Positions 9,692 to 21,204 are shown, numbered from the stretch's first letter. The stretch: DNA of 64,000 nucleotides from Lepas anatifera (GCA_034440635.1 JAOTON010001898.1:2098001-2162000); one strand, 5' to 3'. A program made the numbers and translations. Notes: generated from the letters alone by a model not told the origin.

Positions 9692-11860
9692 AACTGGTCA
9701 ACAAAATCTAACTTTTGTCATGGATCCAATTCAAAATAGTCTGTTTCTAGAGAAATTTATGGCGCTGAACACGAATCTGGCAGTAGAAATGCCGTATCAG
9801 ACCAGAATTTTGAGATCCAGTATTTTTGTGCGTCGCCTTTGTTTCAGCCCATTTGGCATCAATGACATTGACAGTGCAAAACCCAAGAGGTCTAGGAAAA
9901 TGAACTTTTGGGTGGTTGTGGAAGCTGGGGTATTCTACCCTAAACCCGATTTTCATAGACGTAGGTCAACATATTCAAGGTAAAACGAGACCATATAGGT
10001 CAAATTCTGTCTGTGCATGGTAGCCATAGGGAAAGGCCCTGATAATGCGATGGGAAGCCGGATATGGAGAGAAAGTAACCTAAAGCAACAGAGAAAAGGT
10101 CTGAGGCAATGTTCTCTGAAACTTTTAGGGCAAGGTCGTTCAAGGCCATTGACCTTTGACGTCAAAATATTACATTTTGCCTATAATGTATACTGCAACT
10201 AGCACTATGGCAACCGTTGGGCGGGAAATCAGGTTTGACCTTGACCTATGACCTTTGACTTGAACCGGCGACCTTGAGATCAAGATTGGGTGACCCAACC
10301 TATGACGGCATAACATAATATACGTCATATTAACCCTCGCCCCTCCGGGGGGCCATCGATGGCCCCCAAGGTTTTTCCGAGATAGCAGAAAAACGACGAG
10401 GCGCAGCACCGCGGTTGAGGGCTCTGCCTCTCACTGCATCATTTTCCCATCATCCCTGAAATTTTTTACTCCGGGTCACCCAAGGTCAGGTCACCAGACG
10501 AGGTCAACCAAGGTCACCTCTCTTCAAATTTAGAGCTCTGTAAGAGCTACATTTCAAAATCGATCGATTTGAAACTTCCTACACTTCATGACCCCTCCAG
10601 GGTCTACAAGATGTATATCCGGGATTTTTTGATTTCGTGCCCTGAGGTCAGGTCACGAGGCGACCTCTCCCATTGGAAAAGCATAAGGAAAAGCTGTTTC
10701 ATGATATAAAAGCCTCAAAAATGATTGCAAATACTCAGACTGCTCAGAACAGCGTTTTCGGACACCCTTTCACGGATCCCAGGCGTCATATTTGCCCTTT
10801 GACTTTTCCAAGGTCATCCAAGGTTACCAGAGGTCAAAAACAGTATTTTGACAATAACTTTTGACCTAATTAAGCTAGAGCGGTGAAACAAACACCATCG
10901 AGTTTGTCTTGTCACTGGCTTTCATTTGATATACGACAAGGTCACTTTTTGACCTTTCGTGACCTCAGGTCATATTAGGTCACGAGGTGACCTCTGGAGA
11001 TCAAACCACTGGCGGGAGGTCTTTACTTTCCACATAGCAGAAAAAGTACTGGCAATTTGCTATCAAATGTACTTTACCAGGCCTCAATAACTCTGATGAC
11101 ATAAGAGTTATGCCCAGTTTGCTTAATCATTGCATATTTGAGTGAAAATAGCCGATCTTGACCTAATTTGACCTCTGGAGGTCAAACCAATGACCTGAGC
11201 ACTAAAACATGTTAAGTAATTTCTTACTGAATTCACGCGAGCTTTCTATTGCACTTTGCAGATTTGCGTTAACGCCCATATTTTCGGAGTTAGAGGGGGG
11301 CCATCGATGGCCCCCGGTGGGGCGAAGGTGGCGCCGGACCCCCGGTGGGGCGCGGGTTAATTGACGTTATCCAACGGAAGGCACCAGGGTCAATGACCTT
11401 GAAATGGTGGTATGACATTAACCTGTGACTTTTTACTTGGACTTGACCTGCAAGGGAGGTGACTGACATAAGATCCTCTTCATATAATGTGGCGACGTCA
11501 CCACTCGGTCTACAGTACCGGCGAGCTTGTGCGACCGCGCGCAAACCTTGTTCAATGTACAATGTTCATGCACTTTAATGCGAGATAGTCTTCCGTTGCA
11601 ATAAATTCACATGTATGAGGGATAAGCTGCATTGTCTGGGTGCAGATAACCCGGGTTCTTGACATCCTTGATCTATATTTTCCACAAAAGGCTAGGCTCA
11701 GGACTGTGTGTGGAAAGTGTAAGGGCTATAGATTAGGTATGCTCTGGAGAAGAAACCAGGTCCGATGGCAAAACACGGTTACTAAATTTGAAATCAACGG
11801 TATCGAAATAGGTAGGAACAGTTGCTCACGTGCCAGAGCCATTTTGACCGTTGACCAGTG
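9692..11860. mobile_element. Element D: short-TIR DNA element with TTA duplication, carrying a B-type element
   Basis: The ends are weak inverted repeats, AACTGGTCAAC on the left and CACTGGTCAAC (inverted) on the right, flanked by TTA at 9689-9691 and 11861-11863. Excising it rejoins the LINE endonuclease in frame. A 3-bp TTA/TAA duplication is usual for PIF/Harbinger-type elements, but the ends are not the usual GGG type, so the class is unresolved. Without the nested B1 copy it is about 1.14 kb. It also holds many TGACCT half-sites around 10155-10280. No transposase is visible. Confidence 0.6.
10330..11360 (+). mobile_element. TTAA element, subfamily B (copy B1)
   Basis: TTAA flanks, termini CCCTCGCCCC and GGGGCGCGGG. 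The palindrome GGCCATCGATGGCC lies just inside both ends. A TTTTTC..GAAAAA hairpin follows the left palindrome. About 19 AGGTCA/TGACCT half-sites were counted by eye. The GCGAAGGTGGC box lies about 40 bp from the right TTAA. It is nested inside element D, so it is younger than D. Confidence 0.85.
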
Positions 11861-11863
11861 TTA

Positions 11864-12171
11864 GCGGCCAGATGGTAGAGTAAAGTGAGTTGGGGCGCCC
11901 GTGTTGAGAAAACGCATGTTTTCTTGGTTCATGACTCGCTCCAACTGACTGCCCCGCGTGTTTGAAGCTTCGCACCCCCATAACGTATTATGAGCATTAA
12001 AATCCCCCAAGAGGAGGAATGGTCGTGGAAGTTCGGATAGAAGCAGGCCTAAATTCTGTCACCGGAAGATCTATTCCGGGTGGAAGATAGGCCGAACAGA
12101 CAGTGATGTCTCGTTGACCAAGCTTAACCCGTGCTGCAACAGCCCGTAGCGTCGCTGCAAGGGAGACCTCC
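11864..12171 (-). pseudogene. Jockey-like LINE, endonuclease middle piece
   Basis: On the minus strand it reads KEVSLAATLRAVAARVKLG, ITVCSAYLPPG, then after a small frame change FNAHNTLWGCEAS, GSQLERVM and NTGAPTHFTLPSG. The YLPPG and FNAHN-LWG motifs are typical of the APE-type endonuclease of Jockey-group LINEs, which nicks target DNA. It is bounded by element D on one side and a C-type TTAA element on the other. Confidence 0.85.
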
Positions 12172-13374
12172 TTAACCTTCGCCCGGGTGGGGGTCTTTTT
12201 AGACCCCCCTCGGGTTTTTTCCGAAGTGACCAAAAAACGGCGGCGCGCAGCGCCGCCAAACTTGGTCTAGCTGTTCCTTCATCATTTTTACATCTTTCCT
12301 GAAAATTTTGGCTCAAGGTCATATCAGGTCCGGTCACCAGGTCAGGTGAAGTGACCTAACCTCAAAAAATACTTAGGACGGCATAACTAAAAGAAGGGTT
12401 AATCGATCAAGTTGAAACTCATACCACATCTTGGGCCCACCAGGAGCTACAACATTTGTTCCGGGATTTTTGATATTGGTGACCTAAGGTCATGTGCAGA
12501 GCATGACCTCCCCATTGACAATGCATGGGGAAAATCATGAAATGAGCTTTTCTCAGTAAGTATGGATGGAATCAACTTCAAACATCGGTTGCGACTTGCT
12601 CTTAGCCCATTTCTGGAGCTGATGCCAAAATTTTTGACTTGTGCTTTTAAAAGGTCACCTTAGGTCAAATAAGCAATTTTTGGTGTTTTTCTCTATAAAT
12701 TTTGAATAAACTAAGATAGAGCTTTTATTTTGTCACCAAAGTGTTTGTATAGTCACTGGAAGTCAAATGATATACATCATGACTATACCAGGTCAAGTTG
12801 GGTCAGACCGTTGACCTGGGTCAGGTCAAATTCTTAAATTTGACCTGGCATAGCAATATCATATATCATTCGATTCGTATTGACGAGAGGATTGCAATGG
12901 TGGATAAACTATGGCTGTATCTTGTTTGGTTTGGAAGCTATTAGCGAAAAAGTAAACGCCCTTATGCATGGGTGGCTATGGACATTCCCAAGAATATGCC
13001 CAATATTTAGTGACCTGTAGCTCCCTAGGCTTTGACCTGACACGAAAATGAATGCCACTGTAATGAAAGCGCATCTCAAGAGCTTTCGAATGGTGTTAGA
13101 AAAATGTTTCTAGATATCATAGTTTCTGAGATATAGGAGGTTTTCTTAGTACACCTCATATTAGCGATTTTGACCTATTTTGACCTCTGGTGACCTTGAT
13201 ATTGACCTGACAAGAAAAATGACCGAAGTATTTTCCATATCATTTTCGAAGAGCTTTCGATTGCCGTTTTGCGCTTTTTTCTAGCTCTCTTAGTTTTTGA
13301 GATCGTGGGGGGGTCTTTTTTAGCCCCCCACCAGGGCGAAGGTGGCTCGTACCCGCCACCGGGGCAAGGGTTAA
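12172..13374 (+). mobile_element. TTAA element, subfamily C (copy C1)
   Basis: TTAA flanks, with terminus CCTTCGCCCGGGTGG on the left and CACCGGGGCAAGGG on the right. The perfect palindrome GGGGGTCTTTTTAGACCCCC (GGGGTCTTTTTTAGCCCCCC on the right, slightly decayed) lies inside the ends. A TTTTTTC..AAAAAA stretch and the GC hairpin GGCGGCGCG..GCGCCGCC follow. About 18 AGGTCA/TGACCT half-sites by hand count, and the GCGAAGGTGGC box near the right end. Inserted in the LINE endonuclease; excision with one TTAA restores the frame. About 97% similar to copy C2 by eye. Confidence 0.85.
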
Positions 13375-13590
13375 ATAGGATATCGTGACTTGCTGCGATA
13401 AGGACGCCACCATGTACTACCGAGGTGTGCTGTGTGTCTTTTCCGGAGTATTGAATACCCTTTCAAGAAGAGGGGGCATCCGGTGATAGTTTGGTCTCCT
13501 GGAGACATATTGTCACAGGACTCTTAGGCTTAGACTCTTAGGCTTAATGACAGTCTGGAGGTCTTCAATGCTGGTCCAAATTTAAACGTG
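13375..13590 (-). pseudogene. Jockey-like LINE, endonuclease N-terminal piece
   Basis: On the minus strand EDLQTVI and ICLQETKLSPDAP precede GGVLIAASHDIL, with one stop in between. ICLQETKL contains the catalytic glutamate motif of APE-type endonucleases. A small tandem duplication (CCTAAGAGTCTAAG-like) lies just before it. The start of the element and any gag-like ORF1 are not recognisable upstream, so the copy is probably 5'-truncated near 13590. Confidence 0.75.
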
Positions 13591-13689
13591 CAAACAAGTG
13601 GCATTAAATCAATTAACATTTCCTGGCTGTCTTTCCCAACTGGCTTGTTGCAATGTGTGTGTTTTTTTGCTAAATACGCCTGATACCTT

Positions 13690-14215
13690 TTTATTATTTA
13701 CTTCAGACCCAGAGATAAACTCTAAGCGGGCTCCCGAGACTAACTTTTGGACTCTCCCATGGAGATCCACTCTGCAAGCTCTCAAGACCTCTTGGGCCCC
13801 CGATACCAACACTGAAGCCCTCAAGACCAACTCTTGAGACCCTGAACCAGCTTTAGAGCCCCGAAACAGACTCTTGGGGATCTCCGAGACAAGCTCCTGG
13901 GGCCCCAGACCAAAACTTTGGGCCACTGAGATTAATTCTTGTGGGCCTTCCGCAACCAACTCTGGGGGGCCCCTACGCAACCAGGTTCTAGGGGACCCGA
14001 GACAAAATCTTGAGCGAATTCCGAGACCAACTCTCAGGACTCCATAGGCTCAACTCTTGGGACCACCAAAACAGCTTCTGGGGCCCTGACACCGACTCTG
14101 GGGCCTTCTGGGACCAACTTCTTGAGGTCTGGGACTACAACTTTGGGCTCCTGAGACTAACTCTTGTGGGCCTCCAGAGACCAATTTAGGGGCTTAAGAC
14201 TCCTGAGGGTCCTCA
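13690..14215. repeat. Degenerate satellite, block 1 (about 27-31 bp period)
   Basis: Imperfect tandem units of the type GAGACTAACTCTTGGGGCCCC repeat with many substitutions and length changes. The same satellite is seen in a longer block at 36230-37390. Confidence 0.75.
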
Positions 14216-14535
14216 TCAATCTATAACCAGCTTAAGTTCCAAATTACCTGCTCGATGTGCTCTTCAAGATTGCAAAAATTATACTAATTTTTACATTTCC
14301 TTCGCTTTTGGTGCTAGATCGTAATGTTTCGATTTGTCTTTTCTTCGGACGCAATGAGCGTAGATGATATCTCAAACGATATCTTTTGATTGTTGGTACT
14401 GATAGGCCAGATTTTGTCAGAGTTGAAATCGTTCACGAAAGGCGTAATTAATATCGCAGGGTGTTATCTTTTCTATTGAGTGCCATTTAAGATGTTGTTC
14501 AAAATTCCTCAAAATGATATCTTGGAACTTCCCGT
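14216..14535. other. Unassigned spacer
   Basis: AT-rich sequence without a recognisable feature, between the satellite and copy A2. Confidence 0.4.
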
Positions 14536-15380
14536 TTATCATGCGCATTGACGGGGGGGCGGGTACCCGCCCCCCCGGGTTTTTCGGAGACAGTAGAAAA
14601 ACGGCGGCGCGTACGCGCCGCCGTACTTGGTATACCTTTTCCCTCATCATTTTTACAACTTCTGGGAAAATTTTAAGGTTAGGTCATCTCAGGTCAGGTC
14701 ACCAGTACAGGTCAAGTGACCCGACCTCAAAAAAAGTTTAAGATAGCATAAGTCGGAGCAGGGTGAACATATCCGATTGAAACTCATATCACATAATGGC
14801 CCCACCGAGTTCTCTAAAATATGTTCCGGTATTTTTGATATCGATGACCTAAGATCAGGTACAAGACATGACCTTTCCATTGGAAATACATGGAAAAAAT
14901 GGTTTTTACGGAATAACTCAGTAACCGATGGTGATAGAGCATTTATTTTAGCTGCATTAGACTCGCCTGGGCTTTGCAGTTCTAATGATATGCATTTTAT
15001 ATAATTTGACCCTGACCTGACCTCAGGTCAGGTCAAATCCTTGATTTGACCTAGCAATGTCAAATTATATATCATTCGATTCGGCTTGCTGCGAGGATTC
15101 ATACAGTTCAAGTCGTTTTGCTCTATCTTTAATTGTTCAAATGTAATGACTGAAAAACTGAATTTACATGTTATCCCTATGACGGGCATGTTTTGACCTT
15201 TCGTGACCTTAAATGTGCCTGACAAAAATGGTTCCAATGTTTTCGATGGAGACGTGGATGGGCAGCCCAACCCCGCTTACCGTTTTTCGCTACCTACCGT
15301 GGTTCTCGAGATCTTAGGGGGCGGGTACCCGCCCCCGTCAATGCGAAGGTGGCTCAGACCCCCGTCAATGCGCGTGTTAT
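14536..15380 (+). mobile_element. TTAA-type element, subfamily A (copy A2)
   Basis: Complete A copy. It has outer terminus CATGCGCATTGACGGGG, palindrome GCGGGTACCCGC inside both ends, hairpin TTTTTC..GAAAAA, then GC hairpin GGCGGCGCG-TAC-GCGCCGCC. An AGGTCA-tctc-AGGTCA direct repeat follows, and the GCGAAGGTGGC box is near the right end. Both flanks read TTAT rather than TTAA. This may mean insertion at a non-canonical TTAT site, or a mutated site. Confidence 0.8.
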
Positions 15381-15381
15381 G

Positions 15382-15418
15382 ATATGATTTATAATCTGGA
15401 AAATATTATAAATCATAT
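15382..15418. repeat. Perfect 14-bp hairpin between two opposed A elements
   Basis: ATATGATTTATAAT and its exact inverse ATTATAAATCATAT are separated by nine bases. It fills most of the 45-bp gap between A2 and A3. Confidence 0.8.
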
Positions 15419-15425
15419 GTCAAAC

Positions 15426-16254
15426 TTAAAACGCGCATTGATGGGGCCTGAGCCACCTTTGCTTTGACGGGGAGGGGGGAGGCGGGGGTACCCGCCGCCT
15501 CTAAAATCTAAAAAATCACGCTAGATAGCGTAAAACAGTAAGCGATGTTGAATAGCCCATTCACTTTTCTACAGCAAACATTAGAAACGTTTTTCAGGTA
15601 AAATCTAAGGTCACTAAAGGTCAAACCATACCACCACAGGGGTACCATATGGATGAAGATTTCCAGTCATTACATCTGAAATAGTAAAGTTAGAGTAAAA
15701 CAATATAGACCATTGGAATTCTCGCAGCAATCCGAATAGATCGATATACAATATAACCTTGCTAGGTCAAATCAGGTCAAATATAATTTGACCTGACCTG
15801 CGGTCAGGTCAAGGTCATATTGGATCAGCATCCATATCATTAGAACTGCAAGAATGAGGCAAACCTATTGCCGTTAAAATAAATGCTTTTACACCATCCA
15901 TTACTAGGTCATTCAGTTTAAACCAGTTTTTTCCATGCATTTCAAGTGGAGAAGTCATAGCTCGTACCTGACCTTAGGCCATCGATATAAAAACAAAATA
16001 TGTTTTGTAGATCTCCACAGGTCCATTCTGCGGAAGTGAGTTTCAATCGGTCACCCTGTTCTGACTTATGCTATCTTAAACCTTTTTGAGGTGAGGCAAC
16101 TCGGCCTACATTGGTGACCTGACCTGAGATGACCTACCTCAAAAGTTTGTCTTGAGTTGTAAAAATGATCATAGAAAAGGTATGCCAATACGGCGGCCCT
16201 AGTGCCGCCGTTTTTATTCAATCTTCAACCTTCCCCCGTCAATGTGCGTGTTAA
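15426..16254 (-). mobile_element. TTAA element, subfamily A (copy A3, inverted)
   Basis: TTAA flanks. Orientation is opposite to A2: the GCGAAGGTGGC region (here degraded) is at the low-coordinate end. The GC hairpin and TTTTT run lie near 16195-16220. More diverged from the other copies, with AACGCGC in place of CACGCGC at one end and a rearranged GGTACCCGCC region. Confidence 0.75.
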
Positions 16255-17280
16255 TACAAGTGATACAGAAAGGAGACTTCACAACACAGAAAGGAAATAC
16301 TGTGATACATGTATGAATTTGGGAAGTGGGGTTAAAGGAAATGTGGCACCTTCATAACGTGATTTGAACTGAGATAGCCAAGTTGTAAAGTAAGTCGGAA
16401 AATCCGGTACTCAATGTATCATTTGTCTTGGAACTCGAGATTTCCGTAGAAAAAGCTAAAACCTACCTGCAATGTACCCCTCATGTACCCTTAGCAGCAG
16501 GCGAAAGTTGTCATGGCTGTTGGTGTGACAACATATGCTGACGTCACGGTGAGCATCAGCCAATCTAAGCCCTTGAAAAGTTTCGAGTATGGTAGTGGTT
16601 GCCAGATCATGATATCATCCACAGGCAGATATTTATTTCTTTACCCCGAGGAGCATTTTAAAAATAAAAATAGTGAGCTTATTGTACATTTTCGGAGAAA
16701 TCATGAGTTATTTAATTATTTTCGGCTAAAATTACGCCTAATTACACTAAATTCCAGGATTCGATCAAGGTGCTACACTCCCTTTAAGCGTGGAAGGTAC
16801 GAAAATGGTTGCGAAATTGAATGGTCGGCGGAAAATGTTTCTATGTTAGTACCGAATTTTCTTCTGAAGAATGACAAGCTTACTCGTGAGAATACTAAGC
16901 TTAAGAAAATCTTTAAATCGGCTCAGACTTCTATTGGAAGCTATTCAAAACCAATTACTGCCCAGGTGTGTAAGCAGGCGAGACAAAGGCAAAGATTACA
17001 GGCTAAGTTACCCACAATACCTGTGGAGCCAACTGGGAAGGCCTTACATCGGATGACGTGGGCCAACATCACGTGCTGCCAGTCTGACACCGCCCGACAC
17101 CGATCCTTGCCAGGCAGAGAAAAAGCTGCAGTCCCGCGATACGAACGAAACGAAAAACATTGCAACCGCAAATGTGAAAAGAACATGCTCAACCGCTTCT
17201 CAGTATTAACTCAAATCCGTTCGTTTTGAGGCCGTCGGGCGTGCTTATGTGGAAAGCTGTGATGGATCTCTGTCTGTGGT
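16255..17280. other. Unassigned spacer with an unrecognised 238-codon open frame
   Basis: The plus-strand frame 16513-17229 is open. Its product would be basic and would include a lysine-rich, possibly coiled stretch near residues 115-135. I recognise no domain, and the codon pattern looks no different from the surrounding AT-rich DNA. I do not call it a gene. Nothing else stands out in the interval. Confidence 0.3.
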
Positions 17281-18632
17281 TTAACACGCGCATTGACGGG
17301 GGTCTGAGCCACCTTCGCATTGACGGGGGGCGGGTACCCGCCCCTAAGATCTCGAGAACCATGGTAGGTAGCGAAAAATGGTAAACGGTGTTGGGCTGCC
17401 CATCCACTTCTCCATCGAAAACACTTGAACCATTTTTTGTCAGGTCACATTTAAGGTCACGAGAGGTCAAAACATGCCCGTCATAGGGATAACATGTAAA
17501 AATTCAGTTTTTCGGGCATTACATCTGAACAAGTAAAGATAGAGCAAAACAACTTGAACTATATGAATCCTCTTAGCAAACCGAATCGAATGATATATAA
17601 TTTGACCTTGCTAGGTCAAATCAAGGATTTGACCTGACCTGAGGTCAGGTCAGGGTCAAATTATATAAAATGCATATCATTAGAACTGCAAAGCCCAGGC
17701 GAGTCTAATGCAGCTAAAATAAATAAATGCTCTATCACCATCCGTTACTGAGTTATTCAGTAAAAATCATTTTTCCCATGTATTTCCAATGGAGAGGTCA
17801 TGCCTCGTACCTGACCTTAGGTCATCGATATCAAAAATACCGGAACATATGTTAGAGAACTCGGTGGGGCCATTATGTGATATGAGTTTCAATCGGATAA
17901 GTTCACCCTGCTCCAACTTATGCTATCTTTAAAAAAATTGAGGTCAGGTCACCAGTACAGGTCAAGTGACCCGACCTCAAAAAAAGTTTAAGATAGCATA
18001 AGTCGGAGCAGGGTGAACTTATCCTATTGAAACTCATATCACATAATGGCCCCACTGAGTTCTCTAAAATATGTTCCGGTATTTTTGATATCGATGACCT
18101 AAGGTCAGGTACGAGGCATGACCTCTCCATTGGAAATACATGGGAAAAAATGTTTTTACAGAATAACGCAGTAACAGATGGTGATAGAGCATTTATTTTA
18201 GCTGCATTAGACTCGCCTGGGCTTTGCGGTTCTAATGATATGCATTTTATATAATTTGGCCCTGACCTGACCTCAGGTCAGGTCAAATCCTTGATTTGAC
18301 CTAACAAGGTCAAATTATATATCATTCGATTCGGCTTGCTGAGAGGATTCATATACTTTAAGTCGTTTTGCTCTATCTTTACTTGTTCCGATGTAATGGC
18401 CGAAAAACTGAATTTACATGTTATCCCTATGACGGCATGTTTTGACCTCTCGTGACCTTAAATGTGACCTGACAAAAAACGGTTCAAATGTTTTCGATGG
18501 AGAAGTGGATGGGCAGCCCAACGCCGTTTACCGTTTTTCGCTACCTACCGTGGTTCTCGAGATCTTAGGGGGCGGGTACCCGCCCCCCGTCAATGCGAAG
18601 GTGGCTCAGACCCCCGTCAATGCGCGTGTTAA
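17281..18632. mobile_element. Palindromic dimer of subfamily A (two right halves, head to head)
   Basis: TTAA at 17281-17284 and 18629-18632, and no TTAA boundary in the middle. The first about 660 bp are an A element in reverse orientation, from its right terminus to the AGGTCAGGTCA cluster. At about 17940-17955 the sequence flips and repeats the same part forward to a second right terminus. Both outer ends therefore carry the right-end structure, with the GCGAAGGTGGC box at each. The left hairpin region is absent. The arms are highly similar by eye, with small differences such as CTCCAACTTATG versus AAGTCGGAGCAGG. Confidence 0.8.
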
Positions 18633-19000
18633 GGTGGGCGGAGACGGCTCATAGGTATTGTAGAAAAGAGCCTTTGTTGACATGACGCTCTTGTAAGCCC
18701 TCGTCCTGCCAAAAGGTCTGATCTTACTCTGGCGGGTATCAGTGGTGACGAACGGCTAAAAAGGATAATTCGCAGCCATTTTACATTCACTTACCAAACA
18801 GATCGATAATGGCGAGTCCCTGGCGAGAAAGGCGGCCCAGTTTTTCATTCAGGGCAGACCTGAAATTTATCCGAACTACCCTCGGAATGGCGGGGTTTGG
18901 GAGAATATAACCCCGTCCTTACTGCACTGGTCGGGGTCCGGCGCGCTCTCACATGTGAACGATGGGCGAATTGGAATTTTGGCTGAAGTGATTTTAGTGG
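18633..19000. other. Unassigned spacer
   Basis: No recognisable feature between the palindromic A dimer and the next TIR element. Confidence 0.4.
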
Positions 19001-19003
19001 GTA

Positions 19004-21201
19004 GGGGAGACCGGGGCTAGTTGAACATGATTTTTGTTTTGGTCGCATATCTCAGAGATTGCTAAAAGTATAGACTTTGTTTTGCCATTGCTGGAAAGCC
19101 TATTCTTTTGGCTTCCAAGTGATATGTGTGCCAATGGTTAAATTTTCTCGCTGTGTGAGATACTTGATCATGAATGGGTCAAAGTCAAATGCCTCAACTC
19201 GCCCCGTGTCGGGGTAAGTTGAGCCGCGCTCCGGGGTACGTTGACCCGCTTCACCAGAGTATGTCCTCATTTTCCATGTTATTACCCAAACACCCAAAAT
19301 ATTTCTGAATTTCAATCACTGTCACGGTTTTTACACACAAACGTTGGGGAATCACCCGTACAAAAACGGTGGGCCCATCCCCGGCACTCCTGGTACTGTA
19401 TCCTGCCCTCACCCGGGCGGCTGTTTTAGAAATTGTCGCAGCACACCAGGCAAATTGTTTCATTTTTATCGCTGGACTCCTCGACATCTTTGTAAAGCTT
19501 CCTCTTAACATTTCTTCGCTTCCTTGTGTTGTTTTTGTATCCGTTTTTCCTTGCTCCCCGCCTTTGCCATCTGTTGTACCTCTTTTTTGCTAATTTACTT
19601 TTTACTTCTTTTCCGTCTTCTCTCCCAGAAGCTGTTCTTTTGTGCATCCGTCAACACTGCTGCTTTCCTCTGACTCGAGGCTCTCTTCCTATGCCTCAAC
19701 ACCTTAGGCAACGGGCAGACTGCTACAGGCGAGAACGTATCGGGATGGTAGGGCAGGATCAGGGCAGGATCAGCATCACCGTCAGGATCAGGGCAGACTG
19801 CTGTTCATGGATAGTCCGGGAAGATTCTGCTGAGTGTACAGTTCAGGCCATCTGCGGGGAGGTCCAGCTCTGCTACCGATGGTGCAGGGAGGCTCTGCCG
19901 AAGATCCTGTACAGGACTAAGGGCTCTCGTTGACGATCCAGGCATGCTGGACCCTGGTGGATTTTCAGGCACTGAGATGTTCAACAGACTTCTTGGCATT
20001 TCAAGAACCTCCTGAGGGCTCTGCGCAAGTCGATCTGTCAGTTGGGCCGGTGTCCGCTGGAGATCTGGTATAGGCCCAGAGGGATCACCTGACGTCAGCA
20101 TGCTGGACCCACTAGCAGGTCAAGAGGGGGGGGACAAGGGGCCTTGCCCTCAAATGGCCAAATTTTGGTCGATTTTCTTAAAAAATACTGTTTTTACTAT
20201 TTTTCCGAGTTTCCTGCCCCAAATGGCGCTCCTGCGTCCGCCAGTGGGCCCTACTGGAAGTCTGGGTGGAATCACGGAACCGTGTTTATTTGAGAAAAGG
20301 AAAAAAACGGCCAGTAGTGGGTACAATTTGAACGTTTTAGGCAAAAAGCCAAGGCCCCTGCATCCCCTAGAGTTGGAGGGGCTTTAATGGAAGAGGAGGA
20401 CCCAAGACCAGCACTGGAAGCTCTTCTCCATAATTGGTGGGCCCAGTAGCAGGTCAGGGGGCAGGTAATGAGACATTAAATCGCTTTAGTGTTTTGAAAA
20501 TAAACGGGAAAATCAGAAACGGGTGGTAATGCCTTTCTCCCCTGGCCACTGAGTTGACCCGATAGCAGAAATTTTACGTGACAACTGTCAGGGCCATATA
20601 GCGTCGCCAACTATTTCCCTGTTGGAAGGTTTCTCGGCAGCCAGCTTGCTCTTTGATCAGGGAAGCTGCCCGGTCTTGAACACGGGTCGGCCGCATGGGA
20701 AGTGTGCGTGCTATCCACTACACCATCGTGCCCGTTAAGTTTCAGGAGCAAGTTGAGGCATCCCTTGTTGTTTTCCTCCGGGGCGCGTTGATCATGGCTC
20801 AACATACCCCAACACCCTCGTGGCTCAACTTACCCCGAGACCCCGCCACCACTCCGGAGGCAGCTGACGCAGAAAGTGAGTGATCAGTTCTCATAGCTTT
20901 CGGCCTAAATAAGGCGTAAATACCTGTATTCAACTCATTTAGTAGGACTAACCTTTCTCTCTAATATCAACGGTGTTATTACAAAATGTTTGGAAAAATT
21001 AAAATTCACTTTTGCTATGAAAAAACAGGTTTTTCTGTCTCCAAACCGCTACCGACCAGATACCACGACGGTTTCCGGCTGAAAGATGAAAAGCGGTTAC
21101 GCGCATGTACTGCTGTGATTACAGCGTTATCTCTCCAGAAACAGCGGAGTTATCACGAGTGGCTCAACATGCCCCTGCCTGCAACTAGCCCCGGTCTCCC
21201 C
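19004..21201. mobile_element. TIR element with GGGGAGACCGGGGCTAGTTG ends
   Basis: Perfect 20-bp inverted ends (23 bp if the flanking GTA/TAC is counted), flanked by TA, so a 2-bp TA duplication is likely. The motif CGGGGTAAGTTGAGCC and variants recur inside the left end (19205-19250) and, inverted, near the right end (20790-20850). This suggests subterminal binding repeats or older nested ends. No transposase is recognisable. It contains a tRNA-derived SINE. Confidence 0.65.
20590..20736 (-). mobile_element. tRNA-derived SINE
   Basis: On the minus strand the head starts GGGCACGATGGTGTAGTGG, an A-box-like tRNA start. The anticodon-arm-like region and the B-box segment CCCGTGTTCAAGACCGGG follow. 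The 3' strand of the acceptor stem is missing; instead a tail runs to about 20590. The tail recurs at 27441-27515. A functional tRNA is unlikely because the acceptor stem cannot close. Confidence 0.65.
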
Positions 21202-21204
21202 TAC

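Noticed and set aside
13690..14215. CRISPR-like array
   Set aside because: Units are neither of fixed length nor separated by unique spacers; they are a degenerate satellite, and the genome is eukaryotic.
16513..17229. 238-codon plus-strand open frame
   Set aside because: No domain, splice context or similarity recognised; it lies between mobile elements and includes AT-rich low-information stretches. Kept only as a note in the spacer entry.
20660..20736. Functional tRNA gene on the minus strand
   Set aside because: A- and B-box-like parts are present, but the acceptor stem cannot pair and a SINE tail follows.
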